A stretch of DNA of 64,000 bases from Pseudomonas ceruminis (GCF_021602025.1 NZ_BQHW01000017.1:1-64000); one strand, 5' to 3'; counted from the stretch's first letter, positions 8,849-17,387 are shown. Numbers and translations are program-made. The notes: a model not told the origin generated them from the letters alone.

Positions 8849-9020
8849 AAATAACTGTACTACTGTACTGGTTATTTCGCTGACCTCTCTTTACTCCCGC
8901 GGCCATATAACGGAAAAATGCACCATAATCGTGCGCACCAGTACAGTTGCGCCAGTTTCGAGTGCAACAGTACGGTTAAACAGTTAACTGGCCTATCGCA
9001 TTACTGTTGAACTGTATCTA
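8849..9020. promoter_or_regulatory. cluster of ACTGTAC/ACTGTT motifs upstream of the DUF1127 gene
   Basis: The 389-bp gap 8713-9101 has no gene apart from a terminator at its left. It holds several related motifs: AAATAAC...GTTATTT (8849-8877) enclosing two ACTGTAC copies, an inverted ACCAGTACAGTT (8937-8948), AACAGTACGGTT (8966-8977), AACAGTTAACTGG (8979-8991) and ACTGTTGAACTGTATCTACTGTTAT split over 9003-9027. Repeated ACTGTA-type half-sites suggest a regulator array for the downstream small gene. The factor is unknown. Confidence 0.45.
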
Positions 9021-9101
9021 CTGTTATGGACAACAGAGGAGGATCATTGGCATCAGTTAAATCACTACCTAATCCCGCCACAAGCGGAAGGATGAAGCAT
9101 C

Positions 9102-9317
9102 ATGGAACGTACCCTCAGTTCCGGTCTGGTTTTCGAAAACAACGCACAGCAATCTAACGCTTCGCTGCCGCTGCGCGCGCTCTCCACCCTGCTGCTGTGG
9201 CAGCGTCGCATGGCCAGCCGCCGTCAACTGGCTCGCCTGGACGCCCGCCTGCTGGCCGACGCCGGTATCAGCGAATCGCAGCGTTACGAAGAGCTGAGCA
9301 AGCCGTTCTGGCGCTAA
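9102..9317 (+). CDS. DUF1127 domain protein
   Basis: The 71-aa protein ends in the DUF1127 motif WQRRMASRRQLARLDARLLADAGIS-type segment (residues about 33-60), here close to consensus. Such small basic proteins are common in alpha- and gammaproteobacteria. Some bind RNA or affect phosphate and amine metabolism, but no specific role can be assigned here. AAGGA lies eight bases before ATG, and a terminator follows. The long repeat-rich upstream region suggests tight regulation. Confidence 0.85.
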   Translation: MERTLSSGLVFENNAQQSNASLPLRALSTLLLWQRRMASRRQLARLDARLLADAGISESQRYEELSKPFWR

Positions 9318-9355
9318 GCATCGGTTGCCGGCTTAGTCCGGCACCGCGAATTCCA

Positions 9356-9387
9356 AACCCGTTGCAGGTAACTGCAGCGGGTTTTTT
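9356..9387 (+). terminator. Rho-independent terminator of the DUF1127 gene
   Basis: A 12-bp stem with one wobble pair (9356-9367 with 9372-9383) and a GTAA loop runs into six T residues. The rest of the gap 9388-9621 shows no gene; it must contain the promoter of the DUF2388 cassette, which I could not pin down. Confidence 0.88.
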
Positions 9388-9621
9388 ATTGCCTGGGCCG
9401 CGCGCTAGAGCGGTTGATGCACCGACAGGTACAGTTTTGAATACTTCATTAATAGCCGACACAGTTTGTTTGCGCGCCATCCATTAACCTCCGCAAATAC
9501 CGCCGCGTGATACGCTTGGCTTAACAGTCTGGTAGAAACCATCTGTTCAAAAGTACCGCGACGAACCCTGTGAGCGTCCGATAAGCAGACCCACCCGACC
9601 CTTTTCCAGGAGTCCACGACC

Positions 9622-9939
9622 ATGTTCCGTAATCACCTGATTGGCGCCGCCCTGCTGCTCGGCCTGGCCAGCGCTGCCAACGCCAGCAGCTTCGTCGTCA
9701 CCACCGATGCCGTGGTACGTGCCGTTGCCGCTACCACCGACGCCACTTCCGACCTGTCCTCATCGTTCCGTGATGACAAGATCGTCCAAGCGGCACGCGA
9801 CGACGCCGCCAGCTACGTTGGCAGCCAGGGCGCGATTCGCGGCGCCAAGCTGGAAAGCGCCTTCCTGCACATCCGTTCAAGCATGCCAGCACTGCAAGCC
9901 AGCGATGCACAGTTGGCCCAAGCCATCCTGGCGCTTTGA
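9622..9939 (+). CDS. secreted DUF2388 protein, copy 1
   Basis: The 105-aa protein has a Sec signal peptide (about residues 1-21, ending SAANA) and a DUF2388 domain with VQAARDDAASYVGSQGAIRGAKLESA and a C-terminal LAQAILAL. It is the first of three tandem paralogues sharing the pattern V-x-x-A-R-D-D-A-A-x-x-V-x-S-x-G-x-I-R-G-A-x-L-E. An AGGAG site precedes ATG. The function is unknown; export to the periplasm is inferred from the signal peptide. Confidence 0.85.
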   Translation: MFRNHLIGAALLLGLASAANASSFVVTTDAVVRAVAATTDATSDLSSSFRDDKIVQAARDDAASYVGSQGAIRGAKLESAFLHIRSSMPALQASDAQLAQAILAL

Positions 9940-10028
9940 TTCCGCGCCATGCGCAGCAAGGGCCTTGGCCGTTGTCTGCGCAACTGCTGTAGCCTGCACC
10001 CATCACGATTCCAGCCGTAAGAAAGCCC

Positions 10029-10331
10029 ATGCGTTATCTGTTGCCGTTGTTTTTCACCGCCATGGCGATGCCGTTGGCGATCGCCCGCGCCCAGGCCATG
10101 GACACCACTACGCAAAGCCTGGTCATCACAGGCTACGTAACCAGCCAGGTCACTACCGCCCCGTTCGACCGCAAGCTGGTCAGGCAAGCACGCGACGATG
10201 CCGCTGCATTTGTCGCAAGCGATGGCATGATCCGCGGTGCACGCCTGGAAGCCGCGCTGGATGCGCTGCGGCACAACTGTCACCACTCTGTCGGCGACCT
10301 TGAACTGGCAGAGGCAATTCTCGTCCAATAA
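10029..10331 (+). CDS. secreted DUF2388 protein, copy 2
   Basis: The 100-aa paralogue of copies 1 and 3 has signal peptide MRYLLPLFFTAMAMPLAIA and the core VRQARDDAAAFVASDGMIRGARLEAAL. It uniquely carries a Cys in the C-terminal part (RHNCHHSVGD). It lies 89 bases after copy 1 and ends 36 bases before copy 3. No biochemical role is known to me for this family. Confidence 0.8.
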   Translation: MRYLLPLFFTAMAMPLAIARAQAMDTTTQSLVITGYVTSQVTTAPFDRKLVRQARDDAAAFVASDGMIRGARLEAALDALRHNCHHSVGDLELAEAILVQ

Positions 10332-10367
10332 CCACATTTGACTCCCTGTATGCTCCGGAGATGCTCC

Positions 10368-10688
10368 ATGCGTAAACCGCTGATCGCCGCTACCCTCGGC
10401 ATGTTGCTGCTGGCCGACCTGGCCCAGGCACAGACTCTGGTGGCCACCAGCAACATCATCGTGCGTGCCTTTGGCCGCTCGATCGACTTCACGTCCGACA
10501 CCACCACGTCGATCCGCGATTCCAAGGTCGTGCGTGAGGCCCATGACGATGCCGCCAGCTTCGTCGCCAGTAACGGCGATATCCGTGGCGCCCAGCTCGA
10601 AGCTGCGTTCAATACCCTGCGTGAGCGCGTACCCGAAGCGCGCAGCGCCAGCGACCAGGTGCTGGCCGAAGCCATTCTCGCGCTGTGA
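10368..10688 (+). CDS. secreted DUF2388 protein, copy 3
   Basis: The 106-aa protein begins MRKPLIAATLGMLLLADLAQA (signal peptide) and contains VREAHDDAASFVASNGDIRG plus a C-terminal LAEAILAL like copy 1. ATG at 10368 is chosen because GGAG lies seven bases upstream; an in-frame ATG 30 bases earlier lacks a ribosome site. Its TGA overlaps the GTG start of the next gene, so the two are translationally coupled. Confidence 0.82.
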   Translation: MRKPLIAATLGMLLLADLAQAQTLVATSNIIVRAFGRSIDFTSDTTTSIRDSKVVREAHDDAASFVASNGDIRGAQLEAAFNTLRERVPEARSASDQVLAEAILAL

Positions 10689-12643
10689 ACCGTGTGCGTG
10701 CCTGGCTGCTCGGCTGCGCCCTGACGCTGCTCGGCACGCCCGCCATGGCCGACCTGCAGCTCACGCTGCAGGCGTCCGGCCTGGAACCACAACAGGTCCA
10801 AGCCACCCAGGCCTTGCTGGACGAGGCGCTGAACAAGCTCCCTCCACGTTTCAAGCAGCAGCTTGACCGGCGCATTCTGGTCAGCTGGAGCGACAACATG
10901 CCGGCCGATGCCTATGGCCAGGCATCTGTGGTTTCGACCTTGGAGCTCAACCGTCGTCTGCTGCCCAGCCTGGCAGACGGCAGCGCTGCGCATGAGGCCA
11001 CCCAGCGGCCCCATGGCACGGTGCGCCTAGAGCTGCTAGCCACCGTGCTGCATGAGCTCACCCATATCTACGACCGCGCTCGCCTCTGGCCCAGCGCGGA
11101 GCGCTCCCTGATCGCCCGTTGCAAGCGCCAGCAAGGATCGCTCGGCAAGGTCGGCCTGCCGGAAGACTGCCGCGGCCAGGCCGAACGGCGCTTCACCCTC
11201 AGCGATGACCCACGCCTGCTCGACCTGGCCGGCTGGCAGCAATACGTCGGCCGTCGCGGCGAGCGCGAACAGCACAACGGCCAGTTCGTGCGCAGCCCCG
11301 ACAGCTACGAGCTGAGCAGCCCCAAGGAGTTCATCGCGGTCAACATGGAGTACTTCCTCCTCGACCCGAGCTATGGCTGCCGCCGCCCGGCCCTCAACCA
11401 GTACCTGCGCGACCACTTCGGCTGGGCGCCCCAACAGAACAACTGCGCCAAAGGCCTGCCATTTCTCAACGCTGGCAGCGATTTCGCCCGCCAACCGCTG
11501 GGTGAGATCGACCCGGAACGGGTCTATGAGGTGGATTACCTGCTGGCCGAAGCCAATCAGAACTGGGTCAGCCGCTGGGGCCACAGCATGCTGCGCCTGG
11601 TGATCTGCAAGCCTGGGCGGCCACGCGGGCCGGATTGCCGCCTGGACCTCGACCAGCACCTGGTGCTGTCGTATCGGGCATTCGTCAATGACGTGCAGCT
11701 TTCGAGCTGGGATGGCCTGGTCGGCGCCTACCCGTCACGGTTGTTCGTATTGCCTCTTGGCCAGGTGATCGACGAGTACACCAAGACCGAATTGCGCAGC
11801 TTGGCCTCGATCCCTTTGAAGCTCACCCGCAGTGAGATCGAAAACCTGGTACGCCAGGCCGCCGAAATGCACTGGAGCTACGACGGCAACTACTACTTCC
11901 TGTCCAACAACTGCGCAGTGGAATCGCTGAAGTTGCTGCGCAGCGGCACCGCCAACCCACGCTTGAATGACCTCGACAGCATCATGCCCAACGGCTTGCT
12001 CGAAGTCCTCAAAGGCAGGGGGTTGGCCGATACCAGCGTGCTTGACGACCCACGTGAGGCACTGCGCCTGGGCTACCGGTTCGACTCCTATCGGGACCGC
12101 TACCAGGCCATGTTCGATGTATTGAAGAAACAGTTGCCAATCAAGCAAGACAAGGTCGAGGACTGGCTGGCCCTGGACGCCGAACAGCGCCGTGGCTGGT
12201 TCGCGCAAGCCGACCTGCGTACCAGTGCCGCCTTGCTTTTGCTCGAGCAGGCCAGCCTGCGTCGCCAGTTGCTGCTGGCCCAGGACGAGGTCAAACAGCG
12301 CTACCTGAATGCGGCTGCACTCAAGGATGGCAGTATCAACAAAGCCGACCAGACCCTGAAACAGATGCTCGCCAACAGTGGCTTCCTCAGCCGCCCGGCG
12401 GAGCTGCTGGATGCCAAGGGCTATGGGCTGCCGCAGCCGGATGAGCGCAAGCACCTGGAAAAGGTCAGCACTGAGCGCCAGGCCCAGTTGCTAAGGTTGA
12501 GCACCGACCTGGACAAAGAGGTGAGGGCGCTACTGGAGCCTTCCCGGGCCCGGGAAATTGCCGCAGTCGAGGCCAATGTGAAGCAGGTGGGGGAGCATCT
12601 GCGGGCGCTGCACAAGGCTGCGGGGGGCCTGCAACTGCCATAG
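10685..12643 (+). CDS. large secreted DUF4105 protein with an HExxH motif
   Basis: The 652-aa protein starts at a GTG that overlaps the preceding stop (GTGA). A signal peptide (residues 1-22, ending TPAMA) is followed by a region with LHELTHIYD (HELTH at 123-127), a zinc-protease-like motif. A DUF4105 region carries WGHSMLRL (His300) and SNNCAVESLKLL (Cys410). The order His then Cys resembles circularly permuted papain/NlpC folds; this is my inference. The C-terminal third is charged and probably helical. Coupling to three DUF2388 proteins suggests joint action in the periplasm or at the outer membrane. The function is unknown. Confidence 0.8.
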   Translation: MNRVRAWLLGCALTLLGTPAMADLQLTLQASGLEPQQVQATQALLDEALNKLPPRFKQQLDRRILVSWSDNMPADAYGQASVVSTLELNRRLLPSLADGSAAHEATQRPHGTVRLELLATVLHELTHIYDRARLWPSAERSLIARCKRQQGSLGKVGLPEDCRGQAERRFTLSDDPRLLDLAGWQQYVGRRGEREQHNGQFVRSPDSYELSSPKEFIAVNMEYFLLDPSYGCRRPALNQYLRDHFGWAPQQNNCAKGLPFLNAGSDFARQPLGEIDPERVYEVDYLLAEANQNWVSRWGHSMLRLVICKPGRPRGPDCRLDLDQHLVLSYRAFVNDVQLSSWDGLVGAYPSRLFVLPLGQVIDEYTKTELRSLASIPLKLTRSEIENLVRQAAEMHWSYDGNYYFLSNNCAVESLKLLRSGTANPRLNDLDSIMPNGLLEVLKGRGLADTSVLDDPREALRLGYRFDSYRDRYQAMFDVLKKQLPIKQDKVEDWLALDAEQRRGWFAQADLRTSAALLLLEQASLRRQLLLAQDEVKQRYLNAAALKDGSINKADQTLKQMLANSGFLSRPAELLDAKGYGLPQPDERKHLEKVSTERQAQLLRLSTDLDKEVRALLEPSRAREIAAVEANVKQVGEHLRALHKAAGGLQLP

Positions 12644-12668
12644 AGCCCTTGCGGGTAGGGCTCTATGG
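12638..12668. terminator. perfect 12-bp hairpin between convergent genes
   Basis: CCATAGAGCCCT pairs exactly with AGGGCTCTATGG around a 7-base loop, covering the stop codon of the DUF4105 gene. No T run follows on either strand. It sits between convergent genes and may end transcription or stabilise 3' ends. Confidence 0.6.
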
Positions 12669-12681
12669 GCATCACCAAAGG

Positions 12682-13083
12682 CTACAGTTTTTCTTCCACT
12701 TCCCCCGGCAAGTCTTCATCCAGGTGCAGCCAGGGCAAGCGGCTGCCGGTCCAGATATGCCGCTGCGCCCGCACCTGCTCAGGATGATCCAGTGTCGCCA
12801 CCGTCACATCGATGCTGCCCGGGCTGTGCTCGGTCACCAACGCCACGTGTGCGCCACACTCGCCACAGAAATAGCGCTTGCAGGTGGCCGGCGCCATATA
12901 GCACTGCGGCCTGCCGGCCAGCCATCGGAAGCCTGAGCGGGGCAGGGTGAGCCAGGTGACCACCAGGCCGCCGCTGACCCGCCGACAAATAGAACAATGG
13001 CAATGGGCGATGTCTGTCAGATCGCCCTGCAATCGATACCGCAAGGCGCCACAGTGGCACCCACCTTCGGTTACATCCAGCAT
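12682..13083 (-). CDS. GFA/CENP-V family protein
   Basis: The 133-aa protein carries the zinc-binding cysteine pattern of the glutathione-dependent formaldehyde-activating (GFA) family: GGCHCGALRYR near residue 8, HCHCSICRRVSG near 31-38 and YFCGECGAHV near 70-80. Family members form S-hydroxymethylglutathione or have related roles, and many are uncharacterised. ATG at 13083 is preferred over the GTG at 13086, since GGAGG then has a normal six-base spacing. Confidence 0.88.
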   Translation of the reverse strand: MLDVTEGGCHCGALRYRLQGDLTDIAHCHCSICRRVSGGLVVTWLTLPRSGFRWLAGRPQCYMAPATCKRYFCGECGAHVALVTEHSPGSIDVTVATLDHPEQVRAQRHIWTGSRLPWLHLDEDLPGEVEEKL

Positions 13084-13117
13084 CACCTACCTCCTGTCGC
13101 CCATTTCTCAGCGAAAG

Positions 13118-13134
13118 CTGGCTGAAAGCTTGCC
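13118..13134 (+). promoter_or_regulatory. candidate sigma-54 promoter upstream of the CitMHS gene
   Basis: CTGGCTGAAAGCTTGCC has TGGC at -24 and TTGC at -12 with the correct GG-N10-GC spacing. The AC after TGGC is not conserved. It would give a 5' leader of about 205 bases. Moderate evidence only. Confidence 0.35.
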
Positions 13135-13211
13135 CTCATAGGATAGCGCTCACCACCGGCACAAGACCGGTTAGCCAGGGCACCCGGAGATTTCCATGCC
13201 CGGCCCAAATC

Positions 13212-13302
13212 AACAACAACAATGGTGATTCTGATGTTTTCCTGTGCCCGCCTTCTCGTAGTCCCCCTCCGCCTGCTCCCCGCGCAGCGCCCGACGCGCT
13301 GA
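13212..13302 (+). other. A-rich Crc/Hfq-type motif and possible leader peptide
   Basis: AACAACAACAA (13212-13222) matches the A-rich Hfq/Crc target motif AAnAAnAA and abuts an ATG at 13222. That ATG opens a 26-codon hydrophobic ORF (MVILMFSCARLLVVPLRLLP, stop at 13300-13302). No Shine-Dalgarno precedes it. It lies 130 bases upstream of the transporter start, so any coupling is speculative. Confidence 0.3.
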
Positions 13303-13351
13303 TCCGCCCGAATCGACATTCCTTTCGCCGCGCTACGCCTGGAGTATTGCC

Positions 13352-14659
13352 ATGCTGACCTTCCTCGGCTTTGCCATGGTCATCACCTTCATGTACCTGA
13401 TCATGACCAAGCGCCTGTCGGCCTTGATCGCGCTGATCCTGGTACCGATCCTGTTCGCCCTGTTCGGTGGTTTTTCCGCCAAGATCGGCCCGATGATGCT
13501 CGAGGGCATCAGCAAGCTTGCGCCCACCGGCGTGATGCTGATGTTCGCCATACTCTACTTCGCCCTGATGATCGACTCCGGCCTGTTCGACCCGGCCGTG
13601 CGCAAGATCCTCAAGCTGGTCAAGGGTGACCCACTCAAGGTCTCCGTGGGTACTGCCGTACTGGCCCTGGTGGTATCGCTCGACGGTGACGGCGCTACCA
13701 CCTACATGATCTGCTGCGCCGCCATGCTGCCCCTGTACAGCCGCCTGGGCATGAGCCCACGAATCATGGCCGGGCTGATCATCCTTGCCGGCGGGGTAAT
13801 GAACATGACGCCATGGGGCGGCCCGACTGCCCGTGCTGCCAGCGCCCTGCACGTGGACCCGTCGGACATCTTCGTACCGATGATCCCAGCCATGGTCTTC
13901 GGCGTGCTGGCGATCCTGGCCATCGCCTATCTGTACGGCAAGCGTGAGCGTGCCCGCCTGGGCGAGCTGCACCTGCCCACCGACGACATCGACCATAGCG
14001 AAATTACCGTATCGCAGTTCCCGGAAGCCCGTCGGCCCAAGCTCATCTACTTCAACGGCGCCCTGACCGCCGCCCTGATGGTGGCGCTGATTGCAGGCGT
14101 GCTACCGCTGCCGGTGCTGTTCATGATCGCGTTCAGTATCGCCATGATCGTCAACTACCCATGCCTGCAGCAGCAGAAGGACCGTATCGCCGCCCATGCC
14201 GGCAGCGTGTTGGCAGTGACCGGCCTGATCTTCGCCGCCGGTATCTTCACCGGCATCCTGTCAGGCACCGGCATGGTCGAGGCCATGTCCAAGAGCCTGC
14301 TGGCGGTCATCCCCGAAGCACTGGGCCCGTACCTGGCCGTCATTACTGCGATCGTGAGCATGCCGTTCACCTTCTTCATGTCCAACGATGCGTTCTACTA
14401 CGGCGTGCTGCCGGTGCTGTCGGAAGCGGCCAGCCACTACGGTATCAGCCCGGTAGAAATGGCCCGTGCGTCGATCGTCGGGCAACCGGTACATCTGCTC
14501 AGCCCGCTGGTACCCTCGACCTACCTGCTGGTGGCCCTGGCAGGCATCGAATTCGGCGATCATCAGCGCTTCACCCTCAAGTGGGCAGTGCTGGTATGCC
14601 TGTGCATAATGTTCGCCGCGTTGCTGATGGGCATTTTCCCGCTGTTCAGTAGTCTCTAG
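13352..14659 (+). CDS. CitMHS family metal-citrate:H+ symporter
   Basis: The 435-aa protein has about twelve hydrophobic helices. It has the CitMHS family features KLAPTGVMLMFAILYFALM, SLDGDGATTYMI and GGVMNMTPWGGPTARAA. Characterised members import citrate complexed with Mg2+ or Ca2+ together with protons at the inner membrane. The gene stands alone between convergent GFA and downstream TerC. The long leader with an A-rich motif hints at catabolite control. Confidence 0.9.
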   Translation: MLTFLGFAMVITFMYLIMTKRLSALIALILVPILFALFGGFSAKIGPMMLEGISKLAPTGVMLMFAILYFALMIDSGLFDPAVRKILKLVKGDPLKVSVGTAVLALVVSLDGDGATTYMICCAAMLPLYSRLGMSPRIMAGLIILAGGVMNMTPWGGPTARAASALHVDPSDIFVPMIPAMVFGVLAILAIAYLYGKRERARLGELHLPTDDIDHSEITVSQFPEARRPKLIYFNGALTAALMVALIAGVLPLPVLFMIAFSIAMIVNYPCLQQQKDRIAAHAGSVLAVTGLIFAAGIFTGILSGTGMVEAMSKSLLAVIPEALGPYLAVITAIVSMPFTFFMSNDAFYYGVLPVLSEAASHYGISPVEMARASIVGQPVHLLSPLVPSTYLLVALAGIEFGDHQRFTLKWAVLVCLCIMFAALLMGIFPLFSSL

Positions 14660-14678
14660 TAAACCCGCATTACCCCAC

Positions 14679-14704
14679 GCGATGCGCCTGTCCGGGCGCA
14701 TCGC
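14679..14704 (+). terminator. 10-bp hairpin downstream of the CitMHS gene
   Basis: GCGATGCGCC pairs with GGCGCATCGC across a 6-base loop. There is no T tract, so termination is uncertain. Confidence 0.45.
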
Positions 14705-14727
14705 CATTATCGTTCGAAGGAATACAC

Positions 14728-15498
14728 ATGGAATGGCTGACCAGCCCGGAAATCTGGGTTGCCTTTTTTACCCTCACAGCGCTTGAGATCGTTCTCGGGA
14801 TCGACAACATCATCATGATCTCGATCCTGGTCAGCCGCATGCCCAAGCACATGCAGCCACGCACCCGGATTTTCGGCCTGGCCCTGGCCATGGTCACCCG
14901 TATCATGCTGCTGCTGTCGATCACCTGGGTCATGCGCCTGACTGCCGACCTGTTCGTGGTGTTCGGCCAAGGCATCTCCGGCCGGGACCTGATCCTGTTC
15001 TTTGGCGGCCTGTTCCTACTGTGGAAAAGCTCCCAGGAAATCTACCACGGCCTGGAAGGCGAGGAGGAAAGCTCGGATGAGCCCAAGGGCGCAGGGGGCA
15101 AGTTCTTCTACACCATCATTCAGATCGCCATTATCGACATCGTGTTCTCCCTGGACTCGGTCATCACTGCTGTGGGCATGGTCTCGCACGTACCGGTGAT
15201 GATCGCCGCGATCGTGGTGGCAGTGCTGGTGATGATGCTGTGCGCCGGTGCCATCAGTAACTTCATCGACAAGCATCCATCGCTGAAGATGCTCGCACTT
15301 TCGTTCCTGATCGTCGTGGGTACGGTGCTGATCGCTGAATCCTTCGACGTCCATGTTCCGAAGGGCTACGTGTACTTCGCCATGGCCTTCTCGCTGGCGG
15401 TGGAGGCCATCAACATCCGCATGCGTACCGCCCTGGCGCGCAAGGGAGGCAAGGACCACGATCCAGTGAAACTGCGCAAGGACATCCCAGGTCAATAA
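14728..15498 (+). CDS. TerC family integral membrane protein
   Basis: The 256-aa protein has seven or eight hydrophobic segments. It shows the two acidic membrane motifs of the TerC family, LEIVLGIDNIIMISIL (about residues 17-32) and IDIVFSLDSVITAVGM (about 137-152). Members are linked to tellurite resistance and, more recently, to Mn2+ export and metallation of exoenzymes. The substrate here is not decided. It is followed by a clear terminator. Confidence 0.88.
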   Translation: MEWLTSPEIWVAFFTLTALEIVLGIDNIIMISILVSRMPKHMQPRTRIFGLALAMVTRIMLLLSITWVMRLTADLFVVFGQGISGRDLILFFGGLFLLWKSSQEIYHGLEGEEESSDEPKGAGGKFFYTIIQIAIIDIVFSLDSVITAVGMVSHVPVMIAAIVVAVLVMMLCAGAISNFIDKHPSLKMLALSFLIVVGTVLIAESFDVHVPKGYVYFAMAFSLAVEAINIRMRTALARKGGKDHDPVKLRKDIPGQ

Positions 15499-15517
15499 GA
15501 CCGGGAGCGCTGAACCT

Positions 15518-15543
15518 AAAGGCCCTCAACCGGGCCTTTTTTT
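15518..15543 (+). terminator. Rho-independent terminator of the TerC gene
   Basis: AAAGGCCC pairs with GGGCCTTT across TCAACC and runs into seven T residues. Confidence 0.9.
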
Positions 15544-15728
15544 ATGCGCAAGCTTTCATGACAGAAATATTTCAAATGTTTGCCGACCATGCCAAGCTGG
15601 CGCCAGGTCTGCAAAACAACTAAAGCTTGAGTGAGCACTGGGAAATATTGCCCACCCCCGGGCCAGGCTCACGGCTTCACCTGTTTGGCTCCGCTTTTGG
15701 AGCGACGATAAAAAAGGGGGGCTAGACC

Positions 15729-17387
15729 ATGCTGACCCTGCTCAACCTGCTGTCCGCCGTGGCCTTGCTGGTGTGGGGCACGCACATCGTGCGTACCGGC
15801 ATCCTGCGCGTATTTGGGTCCAACCTGCGACGGGTGCTCAGCCAGAACATGAACCGGCGGCCCCTGGCGTTCATCGCCGGCATCGTCGTGACCGCCGTCG
15901 TGCAGAGCAGTAACGCCACCGCCATGCTGGTCACCTCCTTCGTGGGCCAGGGCCTGATGGCCATGACCCCGGCCCTGGCGATCATGCTCGGCGCCGATGT
16001 CGGTACGGCATTGATGGCGCGGGTGCTGACCCTGGACCTGTCATGGCTTTCGCCGCTGCTGGTGTTTCTTGGCGTGATCTTCTTCCTGTCACGCAAGCAG
16101 ACGCGTGCCGGCCAACTGGGCAGGGTGGCGATTGGCCTGGGGCTGATCATCCTGGCACTGGAGCTGATCGTGCAGGCCGCTGCGCCGATCACCCACGCCC
16201 AGGGAGTGAAGGTGCTGTTTGCCTCGCTGACGGGCGACATTCTGCTCGATGCCCTGGTTGGCGCACTGTTCGCCATGATCACCTATTCAAGCCTGGCCGC
16301 CGTACTGCTGACCGCCACGCTGGCCGGCGCAGAGGTCATCAGCCTGCCGGTGGCCATCGGCCTGGTGGTCGGCGCCAACATCGGCAGTGGGTTGCTGGCC
16401 TTCATCAGTACCAGCATGCAGAACGCCGCTGGCCGGCGCGTGGCCTTGGGCAGCCTGCTGTACAAGCTGATTGGCCTGGTGCTGATCATCCCGGTGCTAC
16501 ACCCCCTGGTGGCATGGATGGACTCGCTGAGTTTCAGCCCCCAGGAGCTGGTCATCGGCTTTCACCTGCTCTACAACACGCTGCGCTGCTTGATCATGCT
16601 CCCCACGGTCAACCCCATGGGTCGGCTGTGCAACCGCCTGCTGCCCGAGCGCGAAAACGGCAACGGCCAGATACGCCCCCGGCACCTCGACGTCTCGGCA
16701 CTCACCACCCCCAGCCTGGCACTGGCCAATGCCGCGCGCGAGACATTGCGCCTGGGCGATATTGTCGACAGCCTGCTCGAAGCCATGCTCAACGCCCTGC
16801 GTGGCACCCAGACGGCCTTGCCACAGCAGGTGCGCGCCTTGGGTGAGGACGCCGACGCCTTGTACAGCGCGATCAAGCTGTACCTGGCGCAAATGCCCCG
16901 GGAGGACCTCAGCGACCAGGACAACCGACGCTGGGCCGAAATCATCGAACTGGCGATCAACCTCAAGCTGGCCTGCGACTTGGTCGAGCGCATGCTGCGC
17001 AAGGTGCAGCAGCAGAAGACCAGCCAGCGTCGGGAGTTCTCCCAAGTCGGCCTGGAAGAACTGACCGGCCTGCAGGAGCAGTTGCTGGCCAACCTGCGCC
17101 TGGGGCTGTCGGTATTTCTCAGCGCCGACCCGGAAAGCGCGCGCTTGCTGCTACGTGAAAAGCGACGCTTCCGCGCCCAGGAAAGGCGCCTGGCCCATGC
17201 CCATGTCAGCCGTCTGCAGCGCAAGGTGGTGCAGAGTATCGAAACGAGTTCACTGCACCTGGAACTGATTGCTGACATGAAACGTTTGAACTCTTTGTTC
17301 TGCAGCAGTGCCTATGTGGTACTAGGTGGCTCGGACACGGGCGGGCTGATGCTCGACAGCGTGCCGGACGAAGCTAACCTGTCCTGA
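15729..17387 (+). CDS. Na/Pi cotransporter family protein with PhoU-like domain
   Basis: The 552-aa protein has an N-terminal Na+/phosphate symporter domain made of two repeats, each with a QSSNAT- or TYSSLAA-type signature (VVQSSNATAMLVTSF near residue 57-71; ITYSSLAAVLL near 185). A helical PhoU-like C-terminal region spans about residues 340-530. Related proteins (NptA, YjbB) move phosphate across the inner membrane. A GGGGGG ribosome site precedes ATG. It is followed after 30 bases by the M16 peptidase gene. Confidence 0.9.
   Translation: MLTLLNLLSAVALLVWGTHIVRTGILRVFGSNLRRVLSQNMNRRPLAFIAGIVVTAVVQSSNATAMLVTSFVGQGLMAMTPALAIMLGADVGTALMARVLTLDLSWLSPLLVFLGVIFFLSRKQTRAGQLGRVAIGLGLIILALELIVQAAAPITHAQGVKVLFASLTGDILLDALVGALFAMITYSSLAAVLLTATLAGAEVISLPVAIGLVVGANIGSGLLAFISTSMQNAAGRRVALGSLLYKLIGLVLIIPVLHPLVAWMDSLSFSPQELVIGFHLLYNTLRCLIMLPTVNPMGRLCNRLLPERENGNGQIRPRHLDVSALTTPSLALANAARETLRLGDIVDSLLEAMLNALRGTQTALPQQVRALGEDADALYSAIKLYLAQMPREDLSDQDNRRWAEIIELAINLKLACDLVERMLRKVQQQKTSQRREFSQVGLEELTGLQEQLLANLRLGLSVFLSADPESARLLLREKRRFRAQERRLAHAHVSRLQRKVVQSIETSSLHLELIADMKRLNSLFCSSAYVVLGGSDTGGLMLDSVPDEANLS

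Noticed and set aside
15597-15613. TGGCGCCAGGTCTGCA before the Na/Pi gene, with sigma-54 spacing
   Set aside because: Only the GG and GC are conserved; three other consensus positions differ. Such matches are expected by chance.
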